From: Hyphomicrobiales bacterium
Lineage (GTDB): Bacteria > Pseudomonadota > Alphaproteobacteria > Rhizobiales > Phreatobacteraceae
Length of the DNA: 64,000 nucleotides
Assembly (NCBI GenBank): GCA_017304475.1
Contig: JAFKKV010000019.1
Span: 1 to 64,000 of the forward strand
Direction: 5' to 3'
The notes under the pieces were generated by a model. That model was not told the origin of the DNA and made no database searches. It saw nothing but the letters and a program-made list of their open reading frames with translations. Position numbers and translations under genes: made by a program. Positions 16,705 to 25,539 of the stretch are shown piece by piece; the stretch's first letter is position 1; the number at the start of each line of letters is the position of its first letter.

Positions 16705-17769
16705 ATGCTGCGCCTCCGCCGCATGCGCAGACGCCAAAGTGAGCCGCCGGCCGCGCCCGAGGTCGCCCCTGCCCCGCCGCCGCGGCCGAGCATCGGCCTG
16801 GCGCTCGGCGGCGGCGCGGCGCGCGGCCTTGCCCATATCGGCGTGATCAGGGCGCTGGTGCGCGCCGGTTATGCCCCCGACATCATTGCCGGCACCTCGA
16901 TCGGCGCGGTGGTCGGCGGCCTCTATGCCGCCGGCAAGCTCGACGCCTTCGCCGACTGGGCCACCGCGCTGAAGCGTCGTGACGTGATCGGGCTGGTCGA
17001 CATCGCCATTTCCGGCGGCGGCCTGATGGGCGGCTCGCGCGTCGCGCAACTGCTGGAACAGCAGATCGGCGACATGCGCATCGAGGACCTGCCGATCCGG
17101 TTCGCCGCGGTCGCCACCGAAATCGGCACCGGCCACGAGGTCTGGCTGACCCGCGGCCTGCTGATGACCGCGCTGCGCGGCTCCTATGCCCTGCCCGGCA
17201 TCCTGCCGCCGGTCCGGATCAGCGGCCGCTGGCTGATGGACGGCGCCTTGTCCAACCCCGTGCCGGTTTCGGTCGCCCGTGCGCTCGGCGCGCGCCTGGT
17301 CCTGGCAGTGAGCCTGAATGCCGACGCGCTCGGCCGCGCCACCGTCATCCAGGATCATGGCACCAGCCCGGAAGACGAGGCGGCGCCCTTGGTCGAGCGG
17401 CGGCCGCGCGTCAGGGCGGTGGTCAATCTCGGCCGGGGCCTGGGCCGTGGGCTCGGCCGCGCCCTGGTGCGGCCGCTGCGCGCGCGGCTGAGCGAAGCGA
17501 TCGACGATACCGGCGCGATCGACCCACGCATCGCGCTCGCGCGCTCGCCCGGCATTCCGACCGTGCTCGCCAAGGGCTTCAACGCGACCCAGGAGCGAAT
17601 TGCCCGCACCCGGCTCGCCGGCGATCCGCCCAATGTCCTGATCGGCCCCAGAATGTCGCGGCTCGGCCTGTTCGAATTTCACCGCGCCGCGGAGGCGATC
17701 ACGCTCGGCGAGGAGGCGACCGAAAGGCTGCTTCCCGACATCGCCGAAGCCTTGAAGGCGGTGGCCTGA
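16705..17769 (+). CDS. Patatin-like phospholipase (RssA type)
   Basis: The protein has 354 residues. The patatin domain shows the oxyanion loop GGGAARGLAHIGVI, the nucleophile elbow GTSIG (Ser) and the Asp of the dyad in LMDGALSNPVPV, all intact. It probably hydrolyses acyl esters of phospholipids at the membrane. A basic, proline-rich N-terminus (residues 1-30) precedes the domain. A C-terminal extension with a Gly-Arg repeat (NLGRGLGRGLGRALVRPLRAR) is unusual and could contact membranes. It begins three bases after the hisI stop, so it is probably cotranscribed. Confidence 0.88.
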   Translation: MLRLRRMRRRQSEPPAAPEVAPAPPPRPSIGLALGGGAARGLAHIGVIRALVRAGYAPDIIAGTSIGAVVGGLYAAGKLDAFADWATALKRRDVIGLVDIAISGGGLMGGSRVAQLLEQQIGDMRIEDLPIRFAAVATEIGTGHEVWLTRGLLMTALRGSYALPGILPPVRISGRWLMDGALSNPVPVSVARALGARLVLAVSLNADALGRATVIQDHGTSPEDEAAPLVERRPRVRAVVNLGRGLGRGLGRALVRPLRARLSEAIDDTGAIDPRIALARSPGIPTVLAKGFNATQERIARTRLAGDPPNVLIGPRMSRLGLFEFHRAAEAITLGEEATERLLPDIAEALKAVA

Positions 17770-17806
17770 CCCCGGTGCCCGCCAGCGCGGGCGCCGGATG
17801 CCGCCG

Positions 17807-18241
17807 TCAGGAATTCATGATGTAGTCCTTCAGCGCGCTTTGCTCGTGCTCCATCTCGGCCACCCGCGATTTGACCACGTCGCCGATCGAGATGATGCCG
17901 ACCAGCTGGCCCTTATCCACCACGGGCAGGTGGCGGAACTTGCCTTCGGTCATGCGCTCCATGAGGTCGCCGATGGAATCGGTCTCGGCGCAGGTCACCA
18001 CCTTGGCGGTCATGGTCTGGGCAACCTTGCTGTCGAGCGCCAGCGCGCCGAGCTTCGCCACCGCCCGGACGATGTCGCGCTCCGACAGGATGCCGGCAAT
18101 GCTCTTGCCCGCGCCGGTGACGACGACGGCCCCGATCCGCATGTCGGCGAGCATGTGAACGGCATCGGCCAGCGAAGCATCGGGCGAAATCGTCGCGACG
18201 TCGCGGCCTTTGCGATCGAGTATGTGGCGAACGACACTCAT
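17807..18241 (-). CDS. Tandem CBS-domain protein
   Basis: The protein has 144 residues made of two CBS motifs: about 8-62 (DVATISPDASLADAVHMLADMRIGAVVV...GILSERDIVRAV) and 75-130 (VVTCAETDSIGDLMERMTEGKFRHLPVV...GIISIGDVV). Such pairs bind adenosine nucleotides and act as energy sensors or as partners of other proteins. The start at 18241 is preceded by GGAGG at eight bases, better than the upstream GTG-type frame. It is transcribed alone. Confidence 0.9.
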   Translation of the reverse strand: MSVVRHILDRKGRDVATISPDASLADAVHMLADMRIGAVVVTGAGKSIAGILSERDIVRAVAKLGALALDSKVAQTMTAKVVTCAETDSIGDLMERMTEGKFRHLPVVDKGQLVGIISIGDVVKSRVAEMEHEQSALKDYIMNS

Positions 18242-18482
18242 AGTGGTTGCCTCCGTTCCCAACGGGACAGTCACGCCGACATGCCCCAGTCATGCCCCCG
18301 GTCGTTCCGGACGCCGAGGATTTACCGAGCACGGCTCCAGCGCAAGCCGGTTGTCGTGCAGTGCGGCATGGCGAGGCTAACCCAGGCCCAACCGAGATCG
18401 AAGAGGCGGACTAATACCAATCCTGCGACAAATGCGCCGGGGCTGCCGCGCCCGGCCCCGGAATGCGGCGCGGATTTCGCCG

Positions 18483-19847
18483 TCATGGTCCTGCGGACAG
18501 CGAAGGCGGCGAAAAGCCAACGTGGTCATATTCCTCCGATATGGCCTTGTTGGTGTAGTCGCTGAGCATCGCCGCCGCCAGGAAGCTCACCACCGCGCAG
18601 AACAGGATGTAGAGCGCCACCGCGTAGCCCGACCCGTAGCGGGCGAACAGCGCCGTGGCGATCAACGGCGCGGGGCCGCCGGCGATGACCGAGGCGAGCT
18701 GATAGCCGAGCGAAGCGCCGCTATAGCGCAGCCGCCCGGTAAAGCATTCCGCGATGAGCGCCGCCTGCGGACCGTACATCATGTCGTGGGGAATGAGCGA
18801 CAGCACCACGGCCAGGAAGATCCAGCCGGGCACCAGGGTGTGAAGCAGGGCGAAATAGATGAAGCCGAAGACCCCCGTCGTCGCCGCGCCCAGCATATAC
18901 ATGCGTTTGCGCCCGATCCGGTCCGACAGGTATCCCGAGAACGGAATGGTGAAGAAGGACACGACGGAAGCGACCATCACGGCGACCAGCAGGAGCTCGC
19001 GCGAGGTCCCGAGAACCGTCGTTCCATAGGTGAAGATGAAGGCCGTGAAGATATAGAACGGCGCCTGCTCGCCCATGCGGGCAAGCGCCGTCAGGATGAT
19101 CTCCTTCGGCTGCCGCCTGATGACCTCGACGAGCGGCGCCTTCTCGACCTTGTTCTCGGCGACCAGCCGGGTGAAGACCGGCGTCTCCAGGATGCCGAGC
19201 CGGATATAGAGGCCGATGCCGACCAGCAGGATGCTGAGCATGAACGGCACGCGCCAGCCCCAGACGAGGAACTGGTCGCCGGAGAGGGCACTGAAGGCGA
19301 GCACCGCCAGGTTGGCCAGGAACAGGCCGGCCGGCACTCCGAATTGCGGCCATGCGGCGATGAAGCCGCGATGTTCGTTGGACCTGGCCCATTCCATCGA
19401 CAGCAGGACCGAGCCGCCCCACTCGCCGCCCACGCCGACACCCTGAATGAAGCGAAGGACCGTCAGGATGACGGCCCCCCAAATGCCGATCTGCTCGTAG
19501 GTCGGAACGAAGGCCACCAGGAAAGTGGCGACGCCCATCAGCAGCAGCGTCGCGATCAGCGCGGCCTTGCGCCCGATCCGGTCGCCGTAATGACCGAAAA
19601 TGGCTGCACCGACCGGCCTTGCGGCGAACCCCACCGCATAGATGGCGAAGGCCTCCAGCGTGCCGACCAGAGGCGCGGAGCGCGGGAAATAGAGCCGGGC
19701 GAAAACCAGCCCGGTCACGATGCTGTAGAGGAAAAAATCATACCACTCGATCGTGGTGCCGATCGTGCTGGCGATGATGGCACGCCTGAGCTGCTTGTGA
19801 TGATCGGATTCCGAGAGCGGCGCGGTCGCGATCCCCTGGATGGCCAT
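18483..19847 (-). CDS. MHS-family MFS transporter
   Basis: The protein has 454 residues and twelve predicted membrane helices. The N-terminus RRAIIASTIGTTIEWYDFFLY is the signature of metabolite:H+ symporters (ProP/KgtP/ShiA group). The loop 2-3 motif GHYGDRIGRKAAL and its half-repeat GYLSDRIGRKRMY are present, as is FIQGVGVGGEWGGSVLL in helix 4. It imports an organic acid, osmolyte or aromatic acid by proton symport; the substrate is not readable. The ATG at 19847 has a perfect AGGAGG. Confidence 0.9.
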   Translation of the reverse strand: MAIQGIATAPLSESDHHKQLRRAIIASTIGTTIEWYDFFLYSIVTGLVFARLYFPRSAPLVGTLEAFAIYAVGFAARPVGAAIFGHYGDRIGRKAALIATLLLMGVATFLVAFVPTYEQIGIWGAVILTVLRFIQGVGVGGEWGGSVLLSMEWARSNEHRGFIAAWPQFGVPAGLFLANLAVLAFSALSGDQFLVWGWRVPFMLSILLVGIGLYIRLGILETPVFTRLVAENKVEKAPLVEVIRRQPKEIILTALARMGEQAPFYIFTAFIFTYGTTVLGTSRELLLVAVMVASVVSFFTIPFSGYLSDRIGRKRMYMLGAATTGVFGFIYFALLHTLVPGWIFLAVVLSLIPHDMMYGPQAALIAECFTGRLRYSGASLGYQLASVIAGGPAPLIATALFARYGSGYAVALYILFCAVVSFLAAAMLSDYTNKAISEEYDHVGFSPPSLSAGP

Positions 19848-20025
19848 GGCGGCCTCCTGTCGTCTGGCGCCCTGACGGCCATCTTGCCCCCGCGCATCGG
19901 CCGTCAGAGTTTCCAATAGCTTAGATGCTGCCCGGCGATCCCGCCCGCATCTGGCTCATAGATCTGGATCAATGATCCGAATGCCGGCGCCGTTTCGGCC
20001 CGCGGCCTTGTTTTCGATGCCGCGG

Positions 20026-20778
20026 TCAGCTGCCGGCGGACGGCTCCCCATCATCGGACGCCATCAATTCATCGCGGATCGCCCGCACGGCGTCGCCCAG
20101 ATAGGAGTTCTCGAAGTCGGACAGCAGCGCGAGCGCCTCGAAATCCCGGATCGTCACCACCTTGCCCTCGATGCCGACCAGCTTGTCTTCGCGCAGCGCG
20201 CGCAAGGTGCGGTTGACATGGACGGTGGTCAGGCCGAGGGCGTCGCCGATCAGTTCCTGCGTCAGCGGCATGTGGAACGACCCGCCCTCGGTCAGGCCCA
20301 CGGCCCTGAGCCAGACGAACAGCTCGAGCAGCAAATGGCTCAGCCGCTCATAGGCCGTCCGCCGTGCGGCATCGATCAGGTGCTCGCCCAGCATCGCGCC
20401 CTCGCAGGCCGCCGACCAGAGCAAGGCCTTCAAAAGCCTGGGATTGCGGTCGAGCCCGTCATCGAGCAGGTCGAAAGCCACCGCCGACAGGGACGTCTCG
20501 GTGATCGTCGCGACGGAATAGAGCGCGCGCCTGAACAGCACCGCCTGAATTCCGAAAATCTGGCCCGGCAGCACGAAATCGACGATCTGCCGGCTGCCAT
20601 TATGCAGGATCTTGTAGCGAAACAGCCAGCCGTCATGGTTGATATAGGCACATCTGCAGAATTGGCCGGCCAGCAAGAAGTCCTTGTTCTTGCACAGCCT
20701 TATGGTCTTGGCGCCGACGCTCCGCTCGAGTGCCGGGCCGCTGGGGAGCCGACCGGGAAATGGCGCATTCCAGGCCAT
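20026..20778 (-). CDS. Crp/Fnr-family transcription regulator
   Basis: The protein has 250 residues. The N-terminal cyclic-nucleotide-binding-type domain includes GWLFRYKILHNGSRQIVDFVLPGQIFG. A long dimer helix precedes the winged helix-turn-helix at about 175-225 (MPLTQELIGDALGLTTVHVNRTLRALREDKLVGIEG). Cysteines in the early segment (LCKNK, FCRCAY) are few and not arranged like the FNR 4Fe-4S set, so it is probably not an oxygen sensor of that type. It is a single gene; the target is unknown. Confidence 0.88.
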   Translation of the reverse strand: MAWNAPFPGRLPSGPALERSVGAKTIRLCKNKDFLLAGQFCRCAYINHDGWLFRYKILHNGSRQIVDFVLPGQIFGIQAVLFRRALYSVATITETSLSAVAFDLLDDGLDRNPRLLKALLWSAACEGAMLGEHLIDAARRTAYERLSHLLLELFVWLRAVGLTEGGSFHMPLTQELIGDALGLTTVHVNRTLRALREDKLVGIEGKVVTIRDFEALALLSDFENSYLGDAVRAIRDELMASDDGEPSAGS

Positions 20779-20880
20779 GCGCAGGCTCGCGAAACGCGGA
20801 TCGGAGATCCGACGCCCTTTGACATGACCATGCCGCGGTCAGTTTTCAATATCGCCGCCCCGACCGGCGGAAAACCTGCC

Positions 20881-21627
20881 TCAGGCCGGCACCGGGTCGA
20901 AGAACCGGAACAGCAGCAATCCCGCGAGAAATCCGCCGAGATGCGCCTGCCAGGCGATCTGGCCTTCGGCCCCGGCGATCGGCAGGCTGACCGCGCCGAA
21001 CACCACATTGAGCACGATCCAGACGATGATCATGCCCATGGCCGTGCCGTTGCGGGCAAGATCGGGCAGGCTCAGGGCCGGCACGTGATAGGCCGCCGGG
21101 TCGGTCGAGCGCATCGGACCGAGCGGACCGCCGCGCTGGAACACGAACCTGACCGCCGCCGCGGTGAAACCGGAAACCGCCGCGGAGGCGCCAATCATCG
21201 GCGACTGGCCGTCGGTCGTGACCAGATGGGCGACGGCGCCGGCCGCCGCCGTCACGACGAAGAAGACCAGGCTGCGCAGCGCGCCGAAGCGGCGCGCCAC
21301 CGGACTGCCGAACACCACGAACCACAACACATTGACCGACAGATGGGTCCAGTCGGCATGCAGGAAGGCATAGCTGACGAAGCTCCAGATATCGGCGGCG
21401 AGGCCGCCCGGAAACCCCCAGGAGGCCGCCAGGGACCGTTCGAACCGGGCCGGGATGAATGCAAAGGTCAGCAGGACCTGGGTGTCGGTCTCCGGGTCGA
21501 GAATGAACATCCGCCAGGCGTGGACGAGGATCATCATGCCGGCGAGCATCGTGATGACGCCGGGAATGTTCAGGATCGGTTCGCGCTGGGACAAGGTCTG
21601 AGGCTTTCGGCGGCCGGTCGGCCGCAC
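20881..21627 (-). CDS. Rhomboid-family intramembrane serine protease
   Basis: The protein has 248 residues and about six membrane helices. The oxyanion HADWTHLSVNVLWF (HxxxN) is present, with the nucleophile Ser148 in MIGASAAVSG and the catalytic His in WQAHLGGFLAGLLLF. The residue after Ser is Ala rather than the usual Gly (GASA instead of GASG), a departure to note. It would cleave helices within the inner membrane. It is transcribed alone; the frame begins near 21627, with alternative internal starts possible. Confidence 0.8.
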   Translation of the reverse strand: MRPTGRRKPQTLSQREPILNIPGVITMLAGMMILVHAWRMFILDPETDTQVLLTFAFIPARFERSLAASWGFPGGLAADIWSFVSYAFLHADWTHLSVNVLWFVVFGSPVARRFGALRSLVFFVVTAAAGAVAHLVTTDGQSPMIGASAAVSGFTAAAVRFVFQRGGPLGPMRSTDPAAYHVPALSLPDLARNGTAMGMIIVWIVLNVVFGAVSLPIAGAEGQIAWQAHLGGFLAGLLLFRFFDPVPA

Positions 21628-22199
21628 GGGCTGCGGCGTTCAACGCCTCACTAACCCGAATTTCTCACCTGCGCTACGTCCTGCGCCGGCCCAAGGGGCT
21701 GATGAAGCAGAAGGAAAGCGGAGGGCAGCGCTGCACTTTCGCCTGCTCCCGTGCCGGCTATCCGACAATGGAAAGGCTGGCCATAGGCCCGGCGGGATGC
21801 TGCGTGGGATCACGGGTTCGGGCGGAGGGGATGGGGGAGGTCATTCGACCTCCCCCGGCCGGAGCCGCGGGGGCGGCGAACCGCCCCCGGTGGCCACGTC
21901 GCCATCTCCTCCCCGGAGATAGGATCTCGGCATCGGCGCGAGCGCCGCTGAATGAGCCTGGGTCCGGCGAACCGAACCACAGCGACCACATCATGCGGAC
22001 ACCTCTCCAGGCAATCGAAAGGTTTCGTTTACCTTAATGGCCGGGGCGCCCGGCATGGAGCCCCCTGGTCGACCGTCTTTTCGGGACGCCGGCAGCGTCT
22101 CGAAACGGCTCTGGCACGGCTCCTGCGATCGAACCTGCAGAAGCGTCCGGCGGGCAAGATCCTGTCCCAGGACGGCACAGTTCGCTCACGAGGAATTCC
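21628..22199. other. Long intergenic region with two adjacent GC hairpins
   Basis: No supported gene. Two strong stem-loops stand side by side: 21833-21856 (GGGGGAGGT / ACCTCCCCC) and 21869-21888 (GGGGGCGG / CCGCCCCC, loop CGAA). Neither is followed by a T-run. The rest probably holds the promoter for the rhomboid (left) and the PAS gene (right). Confidence 0.5.
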
Positions 22200-22805
22200 A
22201 TGCGACACGCAGCCAGCCGCGCCTTGTTCAGCTACTGGGACGGCCTTCGCGCCAGCGGGATCGTCCCCGACCGCGCCGACATCGAGCCGCGCGGCATTTC
22301 CGGAATCCTGGGCGACACCTTCATTCTGGAGACCGACCGGCAAGGCTTCGTCCCATACCGGCTGGCGGGCTCCCGGGTCTGCGCCATTTTCGGACAGGAG
22401 ATGAAGGGCCTGCCCTTCCTCGGCCACTTCACCGGCCAGGACCGGGCCAAGGTGTCCCAGGGTATCGCCGACGCCAATGCCGCGCCGACCGGCCTGCTGG
22501 TCGCGGCCGACGGCGTCAGCGTCACCGGCCAATCCGTGCCGATGGAACTGGTCGTGCTGCCGCTCGCCCATCGCGGACGCATCGGCGCGCGCATGATCGG
22601 CGTCGTCTCGACGCTCGAAAGCCCCTATTGGATCGGCCGTGACGAGATCGCGACGCTCAACGTCACCCATACCAAGCTGATCTGGCCGAATCTGCGCGAC
22701 GCCCAGGCGCCGGCGCCCCGTCCGGCACTGGCGGCAGCGGCGATCTCGGCGGTCTTCCCGGCCCGGCCCGTGCTGCGTGTCATCGAGGGCGGCCGCGTCG
22801 CCTGA
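22200..22805 (+). CDS. PAS_5-domain protein
   Basis: The protein has 201 residues. It matches the PAS_5 family (PF07310) of alphaproteobacteria, with the N-terminus ALFSYWDGLRASGIVPDRADIEPRGISGIL and FVPYRLAGSRVCAIFGQEMKG in the PAS core. There is no output domain, signal peptide or membrane helix, so it is a cytoplasmic sensory or regulatory subunit of unknown ligand. In related genomes such genes sit next to PilZ proteins, as here, where a double-PilZ gene follows 85 bases downstream. Confidence 0.85.
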   Translation: MRHAASRALFSYWDGLRASGIVPDRADIEPRGISGILGDTFILETDRQGFVPYRLAGSRVCAIFGQEMKGLPFLGHFTGQDRAKVSQGIADANAAPTGLLVAADGVSVTGQSVPMELVVLPLAHRGRIGARMIGVVSTLESPYWIGRDEIATLNVTHTKLIWPNLRDAQAPAPRPALAAAAISAVFPARPVLRVIEGGRVA

Positions 22806-22890
22806 AGGTGCGCAGTTATGGCGCCGGCGCAACGCAGCGTTAACGTCATGACACTTATGTTCGGGCGTCGACACTCGAATATCGCAGATC

Positions 22891-23547
22891 ATGTCAGCGC
22901 TCGCCAAGGTATTGTCCGCCACTTCAAGCGAGGAGAGCCGCCGCTTTCAGCGTGTGCGGGTGGATTTGCTTGGCCGTTTCATGCTCAGCGACCGGCGTGA
23001 ATTTCCCTGCCAGGCCATCGACATGTCGCCGGGCGGAGCCCAGATCGTCGCGCCCGTCGTCGGCAAGCTCGGCGAGCGTGTGGTGGCCTATCTCGACCAT
23101 ATCGGCCGCATCGAGGGCATGGTGGTCCGGGTCATTCCCAACGGCTTCAGCATGACCATCGAAGCCTCGTCGCGCAAACGCGACAAGCTCGCGGATCAGC
23201 TGACCTGGCTGACCAATCGCCAGATCCTGGGCCTGCCGGAAGATCGCCGGCACGAGCGCATCGTGCCGACCAACCCTTTCACCACCATCACCATGCCGAC
23301 CGGCGAGAAGCAGCCGGTGCGGGTCATCGACATCTCCCTGTCGGGCGCCGCCATCGCCGGCGCCGACAGCGTCAAGGTCGGCGACGTCGTCCAGATCTCG
23401 CGCACCATGGCGCGCGTGGTGCGCCTGATCGACAAAGGCTTCGCCGTGGAATTTTCCGGCCAGCAGCCGATCGAGACGATCATCCAGCTCGCCCGCGAGC
23501 TCGGCGCCAATCTCGGCACCGAACATTTCAACGGCGAGCTCCGCTAG
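22891..23547 (+). CDS. Tandem PilZ-domain protein (c-di-GMP receptor candidate)
   Basis: The protein has 218 residues with two PilZ domains. The first has RRFQRVRVDLLGRF then DMSPGGAQIVAP; the second has RRHERIVPTNPFTTI then DISLSGAAIAG. Both carry the RxxxR and (D/N)xSxxG signatures that bind cyclic di-GMP, so both sites look competent. There is no further output domain. It is likely a cytoplasmic adaptor for motility or exopolysaccharide control, in line with the GGDEF protein at the right end of the window. Confidence 0.88.
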   Translation: MSALAKVLSATSSEESRRFQRVRVDLLGRFMLSDRREFPCQAIDMSPGGAQIVAPVVGKLGERVVAYLDHIGRIEGMVVRVIPNGFSMTIEASSRKRDKLADQLTWLTNRQILGLPEDRRHERIVPTNPFTTITMPTGEKQPVRVIDISLSGAAIAGADSVKVGDVVQISRTMARVVRLIDKGFAVEFSGQQPIETIIQLARELGANLGTEHFNGELR

Positions 23548-23640
23548 GACCACCGCGCAACGATCATGTCCGTTTGACCGGCAGGCGGGATGGATGCGTC
23601 CCTGATCCGGCCGTTATCCATGAGACATGGGGCTGAAGTC

Positions 23641-23770
23641 GCGGATGGCCGGGACAAGCCCGGCCAACACGAGATGCGCTTCCCAAGGAAGGGCACAGGA
23701 CCGATGCCGGGGCCCAGTGCGCCGCGCGGACGACGCATCGTCCTGCCCGGGCTTGTCCCGGGCATCCACG
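23641..23770. repeat. Inverted intergenic repeat pair
   Basis: Arms at 23641-23670 (GATGGCCGGGACAAGCCCGG) and 23739-23770 (CCGGGCTTGTCCCGGGCATC) are near-perfect inverted copies separated by 68 bases. Each arm is itself a small palindrome around GGGACAAGCCC. This is a repeat type common between genes of Hyphomicrobiales. The region 23548-24170 otherwise contains no gene. Confidence 0.8.
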
Positions 23771-24170
23771 AATTGTTTGCACCAAGATCAGCCGGGAACG
23801 ACCGCTGTGCCGCGGAACCAGCTCGCCGCCCGCGATCCAAGCCATTGCGAAACAGCCTGCCTCGGCTGTTGCTCAACAAGTCCTGAAGATCATCGGCGCA
23901 TTGCGCGCCATCGGCTTAATCGCCGTTGGTCCCTGGCCCGTCCGCCGGCCGCTCGCCAAGCTCGTCGCGCCGCGCCTTCTTCGAGAAAACCTGTTCAATT
24001 TCAAATTCTTATACGACCCATCCAGCATTTCCGCCGAGTCCAATCAAGCTGAATCCACCTCTTGTTAAACTGAACCGCTTCTCACCAAATCCCCTCGCCT
24101 TTCACCGATCCATTTCAGCCCGCCGCAAAGCCCGCCTGCCATGGTGCGGCCATCGACGGAGGGACACGTC

Positions 24171-24794
24171 ATGCAGGGCCGGTGGACAATGTTGTTGGGG
24201 GGTGGCGCCTTGGCGCTGGCGACCCTGCTCACGCCCGGCTGGCATGGCGTTCAGGCCGGCGCGCAGCTCGCCTATCTGACCGAAGCCGGCGCCACCAGCG
24301 TGCCGATCGGCTGGGCTCAGTTCTGCGAGCAATACCCGGCCGATTGCAATGCCCGCCCCGCCCGCGTCGAAAACGTCACGCTGACCCGCGCGATCTGGGG
24401 CCAGCTCGTGCGCATCAACAGCCATGTCAACGCGGCGATCGAGCCGGTCACCGACATCGAACAATATGGCGTCGAGGAGGTCTGGACCTATCCGATCTCC
24501 GGCCGCGGCGACTGCGAGGACTATGTCCTGCTGAAGAAGCAGATGCTGATCCGCGCCGGCCTGCCGGCAAGCGCCCTGCTCATCACGGTCGTGCGCGACC
24601 GCAAGGGTGACGGCCACGCCATCCTGACGGTCAAGACCGATCGCGGCGATTACATTCTCGACAATGAAAACGACGAGATCCGTCTCTGGCACGCGACCGG
24701 CTATCGCTTCGTCAAACGCCAGTCCCAGGAAGACCCGAACCGCTGGGTGACGGTCGGTCCGGCCTCGGCGCCCGCCGCCGTCGCATCCCCATAA
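24171..24794 (+). CDS. Transglutaminase-like cysteine peptidase (BTLCP, C93 family)
   Basis: The protein has 207 residues from the ATG at 24171. A signal-anchor or signal peptide (GGGALALATLLTPGWHGVQAGA) precedes the domain. The Cys-His-Asp triad is visible as RGDCEDYVLLKK, GDGHAILTVKT and YILDNEND. The family (PF06035, LapG-like) includes periplasmic proteases that cut large surface adhesins under c-di-GMP control. Three large autotransporters and a PilZ protein are in the window, but no LapD-like receptor is adjacent, so that link is only suggestive. A terminator follows. Confidence 0.88.
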   Translation: MQGRWTMLLGGGALALATLLTPGWHGVQAGAQLAYLTEAGATSVPIGWAQFCEQYPADCNARPARVENVTLTRAIWGQLVRINSHVNAAIEPVTDIEQYGVEEVWTYPISGRGDCEDYVLLKKQMLIRAGLPASALLITVVRDRKGDGHAILTVKTDRGDYILDNENDEIRLWHATGYRFVKRQSQEDPNRWVTVGPASAPAAVASP

Positions 24795-24857
24795 TCAGGA
24801 GCTTCGCGTCCTCGGTCACGTCCCACCCCTCCCCGTCCCCAGACCGGGTTCGCGATC

Positions 24858-24900
24858 GACGGCCGGCGCCTCAGAACGAGGGCCGGCCGTCACCTTTTTT
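24858..24900 (+). terminator. Rho-independent terminator
   Basis: The stem GACGGCCGG/CCGGCCGTC (24858-24866 with 24883-24891), with a loop of about 16 bases, is followed by a run of T ending at 24900, 63 bases after the BTLCP stop. It also lies at the end of the convergent DsbA-like gene. Confidence 0.8.
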
Positions 24901-24930
24901 GGCAATCCGTCGGCCCCGCCGCGCTTCGGG

Positions 24931-25536
24931 TCAGGCGCTCCGCGCCGCCCAGGCCACCGCCTGGTCGAGCCGGTCATTGCCCCAGAACAGCTCGCCATCG
25001 CCGGTCACCAGGCTCGGCGCGCCGAAGATGCCGTGCGCCTTGGCCGCTTCGACACTCGCCCGCAGCGCCTGCTTCACGCCGTCGCTGCCGGCCGCCACCA
25101 GGACCGGCGCCGGCTCAATGCCGATGCCGCGCATCAGCCGGCCGAGCACCTCGGCATCGGCGATCTGGGCGCCCTCACCGAAAGCGGCGCGATAGACGGC
25201 CCGTGAGAAAGCCGCGCGCTTGCCGTCATCGGGCAGCGCGGTCGCGACCCGCGCAGCGAGCAGGCTGTTCTGCGGAAACGGATCGGGCATGGCGAATGGC
25301 AGGCCGGCCGCCGCCATGGTCCGCTCCAGGTCGCGCCACATGTAGCGGCCCTTGGCCGGCTGGGTGTTGAACGGCGAGGTCGTCAGGCCGAGATCGGCGA
25401 AGATCGGCCCGAGCAGGAACGGCCGCCAGCGCACCGCGACGCCGGCCTTGGCCGCCACGTCGGCGACACGCATCGCCGCTGGATAGGAATAGGTCGAGGC
25501 GAATTCGTAGAAGAAATCGATCGACGGCCCCGCCAT
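24931..25536 (-). CDS. 2-hydroxychromene-2-carboxylate isomerase-like (DsbA/kappa-GST fold)
   Basis: The protein has 201 residues. The N-terminus IDFFYEFASTYSYPAAMRVADVAAKAGV is the DsbA-family thioredoxin fold in which the CxxC motif is replaced by a Ser/Tyr site, as in NahD-type glutathione-dependent isomerases. The C-terminal HGIFGAPSLVTGDGELFWGNDRLDQAV is the cis-Pro/GAPS stretch of that family. It probably isomerises or thiol-transfers on an aromatic or ketone substrate with glutathione. It starts three bases after the stop of the upstream carbonic anhydrase gene, so they share an operon. Confidence 0.85.
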   Translation of the reverse strand: MAGPSIDFFYEFASTYSYPAAMRVADVAAKAGVAVRWRPFLLGPIFADLGLTTSPFNTQPAKGRYMWRDLERTMAAAGLPFAMPDPFPQNSLLAARVATALPDDGKRAAFSRAVYRAAFGEGAQIADAEVLGRLMRGIGIEPAPVLVAAGSDGVKQALRASVEAAKAHGIFGAPSLVTGDGELFWGNDRLDQAVAWAARSA

Positions 25537-25539
25537 GGC

